In this document: one piece after another, positions 19,033-29,320 of the stretch
How positions within the stretch are numbered: the stretch's first letter is position 1
How the letters are laid out: the number at the start of each line of letters is the position of its first letter
Assembly: GCA_016720925.1 (NCBI GenBank)
Contig: JADKJR010000022.1
Location: 1-64,000 of the forward strand
Direction: 5' to 3'
DNA length: 64,000 bases
Origin: Betaproteobacteria bacterium
GTDB lineage: Bacteria > Pseudomonadota > Gammaproteobacteria > Burkholderiales > Usitatibacteraceae
Notes under the pieces: model-generated
The model's database searches: none
Told to the model about the DNA's origin: nothing
The model's input: only the letters and a program-made list of their open reading frames with translations
Made by a program: the position numbers and the translations under genes

Positions 19033-21180
19033 TCAGTTGATCGCAAAATTCACGAAAGCGGTTGTCGTCACGCCATCACTGTCGGTCACGCTGAAGGTCA
19101 AGGTGGCGCTCGGTCCTGGCCCTCCGGCAGTCTGAGCAGCAGGCGCGTTGTAAACGAAGTTCTTTATCCCGTAGGATCCGCCGACAAAGCCGCTGATACT
19201 GCCCACCGATGCGTTGACCGACACCGATGCAGGTCCAGCGAACGGCTTGTCGTCATCGAAAGTCACAGACATCGGCACGGAGGATGCGGTCTTCACGCCC
19301 GTCACGTTGGGCAGATTGGTAATCGTCGGCGCCGCATTGGCCGCGGAAGTGGTCGAGGTGAAGGTCGCGGAAACACCGCCGATGGTCAACGTGGTATTGA
19401 CGCTGCCATTGCCTACCGAGGCAGAAACGTGGCGTACTTTCACTGTCTGACCGTTGGTAACCGTACCGGCCTTGGCGCCCGTCGCACCGAGACGCCCCTT
19501 CGCCGCGATCGAACCGTTGGTGGATGCCGCCACGGTTGTCCAGGGCCCGCCATTGATCTGGTATTCGCCACCGATCACGCTAATGGGCGCGGGCGCATTG
19601 ATGCCGGAGATGGTGATGGCATTGGACTCAACCAGCGTATTCAGCAAAACGTTGGCCTGTGCCGTGAAACGGAATGGATTGGGGGTGGTATCGCAACCTG
19701 CCGTCGTGACGCTGCCCACGGTGACGGCGTTGGCGGAAACGTTCACGGTCGCCGCAACGCTGCAACTTCCTGCCGTGCCAGTGCTGACCACGTACGTGTC
19801 GACTGAGCCCGCCGACGGCCTCGGCAAGCCGCCAGGATTGATGACTAGCGTTGTGCAGGTGGACGGCACGCTGAACTGTCCACTGTTGGTAAAAGTGGCG
19901 CCATTGCGTGTCACGCTCGTCACCACGGCCACGCATTCGCTCAGCGGTACGGCAATGGTGCCATCGCGCCCGACAGTGCTACCCGGCGGCAAGCCGCCTT
20001 TGTTGACCGCAATCAGCCGGCGCGGCACGACGGTGTCGTCAACCTTGGCCACCACTTGCGATGGCAGGAAATCCGGACGCAATACGACCTGATCGAGCAA
20101 GTCGCGGCCGCGCCAGGTCGGTGCATCGTCACCCGGATCCTGGCTGGGAACGCGCGACGCGCAGTTGGGGGAGCCACCGAGTTTCGCGGCCCAGGTCAAT
20201 CTCACCTGGTTGTCGTCCGGCGTGCCGTCTCGCCCGCGGATACGAATGAAATCGAGGCCGATCTGCTGTCCGCCAGAGATGCAGCGTTCGACGCCGATGC
20301 TGTAGCGCTTCTGTGCGGCAAACTGGTTCGCGGTACCCGTAAAGCTGTAGCCGCTGAAGAGTTGCTGGTTCCATTCCAGTCCCCCTGTGGTGCGGCGTAC
20401 CGCGCTTTCACCCGCAGCGAGCCCGTACTGCAGGCGCTCCTGACCAAGGCTTGTCTTGAACACGCTGCTTGAAAATGGCGCGAATGAAAATTGACCCTGG
20501 AAACCAGATACCTTGCCGCTGGCCACCCGACGTTGCACGCTGGCGGATTCGTAAAGGTCAACGGTGTCGGTGATCATGATCACGTCATCCAGGCTGCGGC
20601 CATTGGTTTTCAGGCGATAGGCATTGAACTCAACAAATCTTCGTGAGTCCTTCCCCAATTTGAATTTATAGCTCGCCGCCGCGCTGTTCTGCGTCATTTC
20701 AACCCGTTCGGGGCCGGACAGGAAATCGAAATTCAGCGATTGGCGCAACTGATCCAGCGTGACGATGAGTTGCTGGTTCCCGGTCTTGTAGCCCAGATTC
20801 AGAATGCCTTCCTTCTTGCGGCTGCCGAGCGTCAATATGCCGCCGATCGCCGCGCTATCGCCAAACATCTTGCCGTAGGCGCCCGACATGGTGGCCCCGG
20901 TTTCTTTGCTGTACTCAGGATTAATGATGTATTTGCTGGTCGCGTTGCCGCCTTCGAAAGGCAGGCCGAGCGGGTCGTTGCCCGAGGACTTCTTTTCCGT
21001 CACGAGATCCGTCAATTTAGCGCCGGTATCTGTCGAGTCCTGACCGACCGTGACAGGGCGATCCGCGGAAGCTGCGGGGCCCGCTACGCAGGTCAGTAAC
21101 AATAGCGCCGATAAGGAACAAGAAAGGTGACGAAAAAGGGAACGAGAAAGCGAATGGGCGGCATGGTGAAAGCGCATCAT
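19033..21180 (-). CDS. Surface protein with beta-barrel-like N-terminal half and Ig-like C-terminal half
   Basis: About 715 residues. The start is the ATG at 21180 with GGGGAG 8 nt upstream. A long signal peptide ends near GPAASA|D. Residues about 80-336 alternate polar and hydrophobic residues with many aromatics (ILNLGYKTGNQQLIVTLDQL, RFVEFNAYRL, GFQGQFSFAPF, FSGYSFTGTANQFAAQKRYS), as in outer-membrane beta-barrels. After a linker with the motif TWRGRDLLDQVVLRPDFLP, residues about 380-715 are Ig-like or cadherin-like strand repeats ending in a VTDSDGVTTTAFVNF module. A barrel at the N-terminus with an Ig passenger at the C-terminus is the layout of intimin/invasin (type Ve) proteins. I infer this from layout only; no LysM or canonical intimin motif is visible. 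Confidence 0.55.
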   Translation of the reverse strand: MMRFHHAAHSLSRSLFRHLSCSLSALLLLTCVAGPAASADRPVTVGQDSTDTGAKLTDLVTEKKSSGNDPLGLPFEGGNATSKYIINPEYSKETGATMSGAYGKMFGDSAAIGGILTLGSRKKEGILNLGYKTGNQQLIVTLDQLRQSLNFDFLSGPERVEMTQNSAAASYKFKLGKDSRRFVEFNAYRLKTNGRSLDDVIMITDTVDLYESASVQRRVASGKVSGFQGQFSFAPFSSSVFKTSLGQERLQYGLAAGESAVRRTTGGLEWNQQLFSGYSFTGTANQFAAQKRYSIGVERCISGGQQIGLDFIRIRGRDGTPDDNQVRLTWAAKLGGSPNCASRVPSQDPGDDAPTWRGRDLLDQVVLRPDFLPSQVVAKVDDTVVPRRLIAVNKGGLPPGSTVGRDGTIAVPLSECVAVVTSVTRNGATFTNSGQFSVPSTCTTLVINPGGLPRPSAGSVDTYVVSTGTAGSCSVAATVNVSANAVTVGSVTTAGCDTTPNPFRFTAQANVLLNTLVESNAITISGINAPAPISVIGGEYQINGGPWTTVAASTNGSIAAKGRLGATGAKAGTVTNGQTVKVRHVSASVGNGSVNTTLTIGGVSATFTSTTSAANAAPTITNLPNVTGVKTASSVPMSVTFDDDKPFAGPASVSVNASVGSISGFVGGSYGIKNFVYNAPAAQTAGGPGPSATLTFSVTDSDGVTTTAFVNFAIN

Positions 21181-21332
21181 GAAAAGAACTCCCCAGTTTG
21201 AATTGGTGGCGACGATACGGTACAAGCGGGCAATGTAGCGAAGTGCAATCCAACCGCAAATATTCACGCTTATTGCGTCAAGAAATCTGCGTGCAGGGAG
21301 GAGTCTGCCGCAAAAACGATTGCGCGTCGAGA

Positions 21333-23315
21333 TCAGGCCAATTCAGCTTGCGGCGAGCGGCAGCATGGGAAGTCAACAAAATTGCGATTCACCAGCAACC
21401 GGGCAATATCCAAAGGCACCGCCGCGCTAAACGCGAACCCAAAACCGTCTTCGCAGCCGAGCGCGCGCAATGCGGCCAGTTGATGCGCACCTTCGATACC
21501 GTGGGCGAAGAGTGGCATCCTGACGGCCTGAACGATTGCGCGCAGGTTTGCAGCCTGCCTTTCGTCACAGCTAATACCACTGACGGACCTGCGCTCAATT
21601 TTGATGCGCGAAAGCAGCGCGACGGCAGTATCCGTGAAGGCCGAGCCGTGGTAATTCATTGCAAAACGAAGTCCGTCGCCACGCAATTGCCGAAGTTGTT
21701 GTAGCGCCTGCGCATGGACAGGCAATGTGCCGCCGTCCGTCAGGTCCAACTCGACCGCGCACGGGGCGAGATTCGCTTCCTGGACAACCTTGATCATTTC
21801 AGCCGCGTAGCCCGCGCGCTCGAGCTCGCGCGGTGAAACGTCGATCGAGACTCTCAGCGCGCGTGATGTTTCGCGCTGCAACAACGCAAGATCCTCGCAG
21901 GCCTGGCGCAGCACCCAATGACCAATTGTCGTGATCTCTCCGCTGGTTTCCAGATGGCTGACAAATTCCAGCGGAAGCATGTTTCCGCGCATGGGGTGAT
22001 TCCATCGCAACAGTACTTTGAAGCCCGTAACATTTCCCACACTCAAGTCGACGATCGGCTGATAAGCAAGTCTGAATCCGCATGCCGCGCCATCAAACAA
22101 GTGATCGAAACCGATTGGCGCCGCGGCCGTTTCCGGCAAGAGCACCGAATGCCGGATTTGGTCCGGTGCGCCACGCGCATCAAGCAGGCGCTCATTAGTT
22201 TCAAGCTGCGCTTTCAGGCGTGCGCGGTCGGCTTCAGCATGTCCAAACCGCAGTCGCGTCCCTTGCAGCTCAACCGACGCCTCCAGTGCCTTAAGCCGCA
22301 AACGTGTCACATGCGTTTGTTCTTCGTGGGTGCCTTGTCCGATGATGCCTTCGTATTGGTTTGCCTGAATGGCGTTATCCATTTTCCGGCAAATGCCCAC
22401 CAATGCACTCAATAGCGCGCCGTTTGCCGGCATGCCGGCAGCTTCCGATTTTTGCAAGGTATCGCGCAACACGTTAAACGCCTCATCCGCGCTCCCCGCT
22501 TTGTCGAGTGCTATACCAAGCCACAGCATGACGTCCAGTTCGCCCCGCGAGCCCGCGCGTGCCTGCGAAAGCGCGGCTCTCGCGTGCGCAACCGCCTCGT
22601 CAAACCGGCCAAGCCCGCAAAATGCTTCAACACTGGTAGCGTCAATGTGCGCAAGCAAGGTGATATTGCCGTAACGTTTCGCCTCGACCGCGTTTTGCAT
22701 CGATAAGGCCAGCGCCTCGGAAAAACGCTTGTCCAGGTTGTACACGCAAGCGATGTTGTGACGTGTTTCGACCACTCGATCCCGTAATCCCAGCGTACGG
22801 AAACCCGCAAGCGCCAGTTCAAACTGACGCAGGCCGGCCTCTGACCGCCCAAGTTGCGCTTCGACGCCGCCGAGCAGCGAACGTACCAGCGCAAGCCCCG
22901 CAGCATCCTCGGTGTCAGTCAGAAACTCTGCCGCCGCTTCAAGATGCGGCAAGGCCTCCGCGCCCAGTCCCAGGCTGGCCCATATCGCGCTGAGACCTGA
23001 CAAGGTTTGTGCCTGCACGGCAACGTCTCCATCGCAGACCGCGATGATCGCTGCTTCATTGCAGACCCGCAGCGCGTCGTCGAACTGCGCTTCCGCATAG
23101 TGAAGGCGCGCGCGCAGAAGCAGGCTCATTGCGAGCACGTTGTTGGCCCCGATTTCGCGCGCAATGCGTGTCGCGTCATCCAGGCGCTGGCGGGCCAACG
23201 CCGGATTGGGACCTATCAGCCGTTCGGCCTCGCGATTGAGCCCGCGCGCAACCGCCATTTGCCAATCGGGCTGGGAAACGGCAGGTGGCAATTCGGGGGC
23301 ATTGGGCAGTGACAT
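21333..23315 (-). CDS. TPR protein with a C-terminal degenerate EAL domain
   Basis: About 660 residues from the ATG at 23315 (a TTG at 23336 is possible; neither has a clear Shine-Dalgarno). The N-terminal 330 residues are helical TPR-like repeats (ARLHYAEAQFDDALRVCNEA, ALALAGFRTLG...). A short helical linker leads to an EAL fold (about 405-640). Its catalytic motifs are lost: ExLxR reads KVLLR, the ELTE-type segment reads ELDLTDG, DDFGTG reads MNYHGS, KIDR reads KIER, and the EGVE segment reads HGIE. It therefore probably does not hydrolyse cyclic-di-GMP and may bind a partner or ligand instead. There is no membrane segment or signal peptide, so it is likely cytoplasmic. Confidence 0.8.
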   Translation of the reverse strand: MSLPNAPELPPAVSQPDWQMAVARGLNREAERLIGPNPALARQRLDDATRIAREIGANNVLAMSLLLRARLHYAEAQFDDALRVCNEAAIIAVCDGDVAVQAQTLSGLSAIWASLGLGAEALPHLEAAAEFLTDTEDAAGLALVRSLLGGVEAQLGRSEAGLRQFELALAGFRTLGLRDRVVETRHNIACVYNLDKRFSEALALSMQNAVEAKRYGNITLLAHIDATSVEAFCGLGRFDEAVAHARAALSQARAGSRGELDVMLWLGIALDKAGSADEAFNVLRDTLQKSEAAGMPANGALLSALVGICRKMDNAIQANQYEGIIGQGTHEEQTHVTRLRLKALEASVELQGTRLRFGHAEADRARLKAQLETNERLLDARGAPDQIRHSVLLPETAAAPIGFDHLFDGAACGFRLAYQPIVDLSVGNVTGFKVLLRWNHPMRGNMLPLEFVSHLETSGEITTIGHWVLRQACEDLALLQRETSRALRVSIDVSPRELERAGYAAEMIKVVQEANLAPCAVELDLTDGGTLPVHAQALQQLRQLRGDGLRFAMNYHGSAFTDTAVALLSRIKIERRSVSGISCDERQAANLRAIVQAVRMPLFAHGIEGAHQLAALRALGCEDGFGFAFSAAVPLDIARLLVNRNFVDFPCCRSPQAELA

Positions 23316-23890
23316 GAGTTGCGGAGGGGTCTTCAATTGGTTGGCAGATTACGACATCAAGGTACGCAAGCCCGCGGAATTGTATCGCGATTGGCGATCC
23401 GCGAAAGTGCACTCGACACTTTCGCGTAGTACGTAATGCGACGTTGGCGACTGTTCGCACTTGACCGTCGAGACCGGCCAACCAGGGAAGAAAAGCGTCC
23501 CCTGGCCCCACGAAATATGGACCGGATGCGTAGAACGGATACCCGCAGCCGAACAGTTGGTATGCATGTTTATCGGGAACATTAATAGATGTTGAAATTC
23601 AGGCAGTTCTTCCTCTGAAGTTCATGCGCAGTAAGTGATCAATGCCCGGCGATGCCGAGCGTACGACTCGCACTTTTCGGTAGGTGATTTCTTGCGTCAA
23701 TGCATGGTTTGTGGTCGCGCGAGTACGAGATAATGCGAGAAGCAAAAGGTACGCATTGGACAAGCAAGATGCATTGAATGGAAAGCGAAACTTCTTTGCG
23801 CGCCATGGCTACTGTTTGACCGAAAACTGTCGATAACGACAATCATAAAAGGATGGAAATTGTGAGATTGAGGTTGGGTATTTTTCCGAC
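23316..23890. other. Intergenic region between divergent signalling genes
   Basis: 575 bp between the start codons of the TPR-EAL gene and the histidine kinase gene. It is lower in GC near 23550-23880. I see no gene, strong hairpin or confident promoter. Confidence 0.5.
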
Positions 23891-26451
23891 ATGAATCCCG
23901 TCCACGACGAGACACGATTGAAAACACCAGCCATGGGGCAGACGCAGCGCATTGAAGCCGTCATCCAGAAGGTGGCGTTTTGGCTGCTCGCTTTTTTTAG
24001 CCTGATCACTGTCGCAGCGATTGCAATCCTGCGTCCGCGGGATTCCGGCACGGCAGACGTGCCGCTACTGTTGTTGCCAACCGCCGTCTCCATCGCGTGC
24101 ATGCTGGCTTTCTTCCTGGCTCGTCAAGGCCGACCAAGGCTTGCGGCCAGCGTGGTAATGGCCGTTACGTACGTTGCGATCGTGAGCTACATGATCGTGA
24201 CCGGTCTAGGGTGTGCATAGCCATACCACGGGTTTGCTCGCCTTGCTCATCATTGTCTCCGCCCTGCTCATCGGGCATCGCGCAGGGCTATGGGCATCGG
24301 CTGTTGTAATTCTCACTGTAATCGTGATGTTTGTTTTCGAGTGGAACCGGTGGTCAATCGACCCTGACGCAGCCAGGAATCTCAAACCGCTCAACATCCT
24401 GATCACCTACTGCATCCTGTTCAGCGCCACCGGCGCCATGCTATTCCTGTTCTCGAAGGCTTTGCACGAGGCGCTGCACGCAGCCAGCGAGCAAGAACAG
24501 CATCTGCGTCAGCTAATAGAATTGGCGCCATTCGGCTACGTCATGCACCGAGATGAGCGTGTCTTGATGGTCAATCGCGTCGCCGCCGCGGCCAGAGGAT
24601 TCGAGGCCCCGGAACGGATGGTTGGAATGAGCATCTACGATCTCTTGCCTGCCGAGCATCGCGAATTCGCCAGTGGTCGCGTTGCGGCCGCTAAGTCTGG
24701 CGCGCAAGACGTCGACTCGTCCGCCGAGTATCGACTCAAGGACAAACGCGGGCGCGAGCGCCGGGTTGAGGCCCTGACAATGAGCCTGGCGCTCTCTGAT
24801 GGTCCGGCGCTGCTGACCGTGATGCGCGACGTGACCCGCGAACGTGAGGCTACCGCCACACTGGCCATTGCGAAGGAACAGGCGGAAGCCGCGAACCGAA
24901 CCAAGTCCCAGTTTCTCGCCAGTATGAGTCACGAGATTCGCACGCCCCTGAACGGTGTATTGGGCATGGCGGATCTGCTGCAGGGCACCACGCTCGACGA
25001 TGAGCAGCGACGCTATTGCGATGCGATAAAGGCCTCCGGCCATGCGCTGCGAGAACTGATTGGCAACATCCTGGACCTGGCAAAAATCGAAGCAGGCAAG
25101 GTTGAATTGGAGCGGGAGGACTTTGAACTTTCGCGGCTACTCGATGATCTCGTTACTGCCTACCGCGAACTGGCGCGCGCGCGCGGCAACACTTTCCAGA
25201 CGTCTTTCGATCTGCCGCCTTACGTCAGGCTAAACGGCGATTCGTTGCGGCTACGACAGGTACTCACCAATCTTCTCGGCAATGCGATCAAATTCACCGA
25301 GAACGGCTGGATCGAACTCGGCGCCCGAGCACTCGAAGCTCGTCCGGGAGACGCGCGCCGATGGGTGCGCTTCATTGTGCGCGACGCCGGCGTCGGCATG
25401 ACCAATGAGACGATCTCGAAGCTGTTTCAGCCCTTCAGTCAGGCCGATAGCTCGACGACGCGGCAATTTGGCGGCACCGGACTGGGGCTCACTATCGTCA
25501 AGCATCTGGTCGACCTCATGGGGGGAACGGTGGAGGTCGAGAGCGCGCCCGGCGCCGGATCGGAATTTCGCGTGGAGTTGCCGTTTGAACTGGCGCGCTC
25601 GTCTGCCGACGCCATGCCGCCGGAAGTTCTGACCGTCGTGCCGGCAACCGGCACATCGCTGCAGATATTGCTGGTGGAGGACAACGAGATCAACCAGGAG
25701 GTGGCGCGCGCCATGCTCCAGAAAGCCGGACACCGCGTAGAAGTGGCGGGCGACGGCGCGGAGGCGGTGCTCAAATGCACGCGAGGCCACTTTGATTGCG
25801 TACTCATGGACTGTCAGATGCCGGTCATGGATGGCTTCGAAGCGACGCGAAGCATTCGTGCGCGCGAGGCGGCGAGTAGCACGGCGCGCACCCACATTGT
25901 TGCGCTCACGGCCAATGCAATGGCCGGGGACCGCGAGCGTTGCCTGGGCGCCGGCATGGATGATTTCCTGGCCAAGCCGTTCAATACCGCGTCATTGCTC
26001 GCGACCGTAATGAGAAGCACAGCTCGCCATGGAGCTGTCGCTGTTCCCGAATCCGCTCCTGCCGAGGTCCCGATATCGTTCGATCCCGCCTTTGTTCGGA
26101 CAACTGGTGTCGATGGACCGCGAGATGCCGGGGTTCCTGGCCAAGCTTACGAGCCGGTTTCTCGATAGCGCGCCTCAACTCATCGTCAGCGTGGCGGGTG
26201 CGTCGACTGATTCCGCCAAGGACGCCGAGCGGGCCGCGCATTCGCTGAAGTCCACCAGCGCACGATTTGGCGCTCTGGCGCTCTCGCGGCTCGCTGCCCA
26301 GGCTGAAGCGGCCTCGCGTGAGGGCCATTTCGATACCGCACGCGCCATTGCAGATGCGATGCGTATCGAGCTCGCATCCGTCAGCGAACGCCTGCAGCAA
26401 TATGCGGTGGCTGACTCGCCAGCACCTGACCCCGTGGAAGAAAAACTTTAG
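23891..26451 (+). CDS. Hybrid sensor histidine kinase (TM-PAS-HisKA-HATPase-REC-Hpt), two frameshifts
   Basis: BarA-like phosphorelay kinase, about 850 residues when repaired. The membrane domain (about 1-185) has around six helices, including FWLLAFFSLITVAAIAIL and GLLALLIIVSALLIG. Then come a PAS domain (IELAPFGYVMHRDERVLMVN), HisKA with SHEIRTPLNG (phosphorylated His), HATPase with N, G1 and G2 boxes (NLLGNAIKFTE, DAGVGM, GTGLGL), a receiver with LVEDNEINQE and VLMDCQMPVMDG (acceptor Asp), and an Hpt domain with AAHSLKSTSARFG. The frame breaks near 24209 (dropping one base of GGG joins VTGLG to HSHTTG) and near 26101 (dropping one A joins DPAFVR to QLVSMD). The domain order supports one gene. 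The signal is unknown. Confidence 0.85.
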
Positions 26452-26528
26452 GCAACTGCAAAGGCGAAAAAAGCGGTCCGGAAACCAGAATCCCCCAGTG
26501 CACGCGCTGCGCTCACAGCAACTCGCGC

Positions 26529-26861
26529 TTAGTTCTTGCCGTCGTTGATAGCCTGCAACGTCACCGTTCCCGCGCCCGCCGACGGCGCAGCCCTGCGCAG
26601 GAACGCGGGTGCTACGTTCCATTGTTGTCCGCTCTCGGTGATTACCGTGACGGTCTTGCGGTTGTATTTTGTGATGATGCCAGTCAGCTGCGGATGTCCA
26701 TCCGGCTGAAACGATACCTTCTCGCCGATGCTGAAATCAAGCATGCGAGCATGCGCGCGCATTTGGTTCAGGAATTTCAGTCGGGCGTCAACGCGGTTAT
26801 TCAGGTCGATGAGCTCGGCTTCGGTGAGTTTGTCGATGTCGATAGTCATCGTCATGGGCAT
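26529..26861 (-). CDS. Small cytoplasmic protein with a KOW/SH3-like segment, unknown function
   Basis: 110 residues. The N-terminal half is a predicted helical pair (LTEAELIDLNNRVDARLKFL). The C-terminal half (SIGEKVSFQPDGHPQLTGIITKYNRKTVTVITESGQQWNV) reads like a small beta-barrel of SH3/KOW type. There is no signal peptide or membrane segment. I do not recognise a named family. The gene is convergent with the histidine kinase gene. Confidence 0.6.
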   Translation of the reverse strand: MPMTMTIDIDKLTEAELIDLNNRVDARLKFLNQMRAHARMLDFSIGEKVSFQPDGHPQLTGIITKYNRKTVTVITESGQQWNVAPAFLRRAAPSAGAGTVTLQAINDGKN

Positions 26862-26941
26862 CGTTTTAGCGAGGGAAAATGCGCGACGCGCAATGTGACC
26901 AGCGCCGAAGCGTGCTCGCGTACGGGGTGGTTTGGCCTACG

Positions 26942-27009
26942 ACATCCACTAGCACTGGCGGACCTCGCAGGTCAATAATGCCTGAAACGCCGCGCCAGTG
27001 CTTGTGTTT
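26942..27009. repeat. Dispersed palindromic element, copy A
   Basis: The arms AGCACTGGCG (26951-26960) and CGCCAGTGCT (26993-27002) are perfectly complementary; extended arms match at 13 of 14 positions. The right end reads CCAGTGCTTGTGTTT. The interior has atgcctgaaacgccgcgcc, shared with the copy at 36626. It lies 3' of ppk2. Confidence 0.85.
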
Positions 27010-27083
27010 ACCACATTGGCGCCAGAAGACTTGCTCGCCCGGATTGGAAGAGTTACATGATCACGCCGTGCGTCTCACCGCGT

Positions 27084-28214
27084 TCATAGACTACGTGCGC
27101 GGCCCATGATTAACGGGTCGAGCTTGCCGATGTGGGCGAGGTCTTTGTTCTTGTATGGCAGCTTTTGCAGCACATAGCGCATGGCATTCAGGCGTGCGCG
27201 CTTTTTGCAGTCGCTCTTGATCACCGTCCACGGTGAGTCGGCCGTATCGGTTTCAAAAAACATCGCTTCCTTGGCACGGGTGTATTCGTCCCATTTGTCG
27301 AGCGAGGCCAGGTCCACCGGGCTCAATTTCCATTGCTTGAGCGGGTGTGACTCGCGCTCCTTGAATCGCCGTCGCTGCTCCTTTCGGCTGACACTGAACC
27401 AGAACTTGATGAGGTGCACGCCGCTGCGCACCAAGTGTCGCTCGAATTCCGGCGTCTGGCGCATGAACTCCGCGTACTCGGCATCGGTGCAGAACCCTAA
27501 CACCTTCTCCACGCCGGCGCGGTTGTACCAACTGCGGTCAAACAGCACGATCTCTCCTTGTGTCGGCAGGTGCTGAACGTAGCGCTGGAAGTACCACTGG
27601 CCGCGCTCGGTTTCGGAGGGCTTTTCCAACGCCACCACGTGCGCGCCACGCGGGTTGAGATGCTCCATGAAGCGCTTGATGGTGCCGCCCTTGCCGGCGG
27701 CGTCGCGCCCCTCGAACAGGATCACGATTCGCTGACCGGTTTCTTTGGCCCAGGCCTGAAGCTTGAGCAGTTCGACTTGCAGGCGAAATTTTTCCTTTTC
27801 GTAACTGGCGCGCCGCATGAGGTTGCGATAGGGATAGCCGCCATCGCGCCAATCGGGCGCCAGTTCTTCGTCGGGATTTTCACTGTTGGCGGTTTGTATT
27901 CCCGCCGGATTCAGCAATGCGTTGCGCAAAACACGCAAATCGTCCGACGAGGCGCCTTCCAGAATGGCGCGCATCCTTTTCGCACGCTCGGGAGCTGCTG
28001 TTTTCGACGCGGGATCCATCACCGCTTCGACCGCGGCAATTTTCTTGCGCTGTGCGGCTTCAGTGGCTTCCGCCGCCACGAAGTCTTCGAGCGCACGCGC
28101 CCCCGTGGAAGGTGCAATGTCTCCACGCTTGGCCGCCCGCACACTTGGGCGAGGCGCCGGTTCTTGCTTTACGGGTGGACGGGTGGCAGTACGACGGGCG
28201 GCAGGTGGGGACAT
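27084..28214 (-). CDS. ppk2: Polyphosphate kinase 2 (PPK2 family)
   Basis: 376 residues from the ATG at 28214, with AAGGAG upstream. The first 110 residues are an Ala/Arg-rich, low-complexity extension. The PPK2 domain has Walker A FEGRDAAGKGGTIKRF, the lid-type region LNPRGAHVVALEKPSETERGQW, Walker B VLFDRSWYNRAGVE, and the conserved FWFSVSRKEQRRRFKER and SPWTVIKSDCKKRARLN segments. These enzymes use polyphosphate to phosphorylate nucleoside di- or monophosphates, or the reverse. The single-domain form resembles class I, but substrate preference cannot be read from the sequence. Confidence 0.93.
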   Translation of the reverse strand: MSPPAARRTATRPPVKQEPAPRPSVRAAKRGDIAPSTGARALEDFVAAEATEAAQRKKIAAVEAVMDPASKTAAPERAKRMRAILEGASSDDLRVLRNALLNPAGIQTANSENPDEELAPDWRDGGYPYRNLMRRASYEKEKFRLQVELLKLQAWAKETGQRIVILFEGRDAAGKGGTIKRFMEHLNPRGAHVVALEKPSETERGQWYFQRYVQHLPTQGEIVLFDRSWYNRAGVEKVLGFCTDAEYAEFMRQTPEFERHLVRSGVHLIKFWFSVSRKEQRRRFKERESHPLKQWKLSPVDLASLDKWDEYTRAKEAMFFETDTADSPWTVIKSDCKKRARLNAMRYVLQKLPYKNKDLAHIGKLDPLIMGRARSL

Positions 28215-28447
28215 GTAACGGGTTCTCCTTGGTTTCGCAAAGCAATCCCCCTTCGTAACTGAAGGTGAGCGCTAAATTTACTTTGCACCCGGGAGAACGC
28301 CGAGGATTTGATGCGCGTCAAATATTGTGCACGCCATGCGCGACAAATGCAGCGTGCCCACGCGAAACAGGCTCGTTTTGTTTGCCCGCGCCGTCGCAGC
28401 GCGAGTGGGAACTGGGCGCCGGCCGCTTGGAAGGACGTGTCTCGGAA

Positions 28448-29320
28448 TTACTTGCCGAGCCTTACCGCCTTGCCGCTGGTGGTATCGAAGGCCGTGCCAT
28501 CGATGAGGTTGATGCGATAAAACTCGCGCAGCACGTTGCCCATGAAGCCGATCTCGACGATCGACACGTCTTTGAACTGGGTGTTAATGCCGTCTGGCAG
28601 GATCTTGTTCATTTCCTCGGCAACACCCTTCATCGCCGCCTGCAGGCGATCATCGTATTTGGTCATGCTGTACACAAGGGTGTTGTGCGGATTATGCGAG
28701 GCGGTTTCCTTCCCGTCCTTGATGACATTGACACCGCTTACGCCGACCGTGCGCGTGAGTTCCTTCGCGGCGTCACTCATGTTTGCGTAGACCGGCCCCG
28801 TGCAGCGGGGAAGAGGCCCATCGCGCAAGGGCGTGAGCGCGGCGGTGGCGCCAGTGTTGAACGACATCATCTCGGTGTAGCCCTGGCCGCTTTTCACCAC
28901 GCCGAGGTCGAACCACCATGGCGCACCAGCTCCCTTGGATGCCTCGGTATTGTAGAAACCTTTCAGAGTCAGATTCAGCACCGGCGGCACTTTCGACAGT
29001 GCCTTCAGCATTTGCGCGGGTGTCGTTGCATCGGCGCTATGGAGGTGCATCACCGTCACATGTTGCAGGTTGAAGGTGCGCGCTTCATCGCCAAGCCCCA
29101 GCGCGATAAGGCGCTCGCGCAGCGTCGGGTAGATCTTGTTGTCGAGGATGTCCGTCACATCCTTTGGAAGGCGGTATACGAGTCCATAGGTGGCCTTGTG
29201 CTCGCGGAATTCAGGTTTGCCGATGGCGCTGTTGTCGATGGTGTTTGCGGCCATGGCGCCCGTGGTCAATGCACCGATGCAGGTTGCGAGAATAAATAGT
29301 GCGCGGCGTATCATCTTCAT
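28448..29320 (-). CDS. Exported 2H-phosphoesterase-like protein
   Basis: About 290 residues. The start is the ATG at 29320 with GGAGA 8 nt upstream. It gives a signal peptide ending GAMA|AN, so the protein is periplasmic or secreted. Two H-x-T motifs (LQHVTVMHLHS and NPHNTLVYSM), about 120 residues apart with beta strands around them, match the paired catalytic histidines of the 2H phosphoesterase (LigT/2',5'-RNA ligase) superfamily. Known members act on cyclic phosphodiesters or RNA ends in the cytoplasm; export is less usual. The substrate is unknown. A separate name for this family may exist that I do not recall. Confidence 0.6.
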   Translation of the reverse strand: MKMIRRALFILATCIGALTTGAMAANTIDNSAIGKPEFREHKATYGLVYRLPKDVTDILDNKIYPTLRERLIALGLGDEARTFNLQHVTVMHLHSADATTPAQMLKALSKVPPVLNLTLKGFYNTEASKGAGAPWWFDLGVVKSGQGYTEMMSFNTGATAALTPLRDGPLPRCTGPVYANMSDAAKELTRTVGVSGVNVIKDGKETASHNPHNTLVYSMTKYDDRLQAAMKGVAEEMNKILPDGINTQFKDVSIVEIGFMGNVLREFYRINLIDGTAFDTTSGKAVRLGK

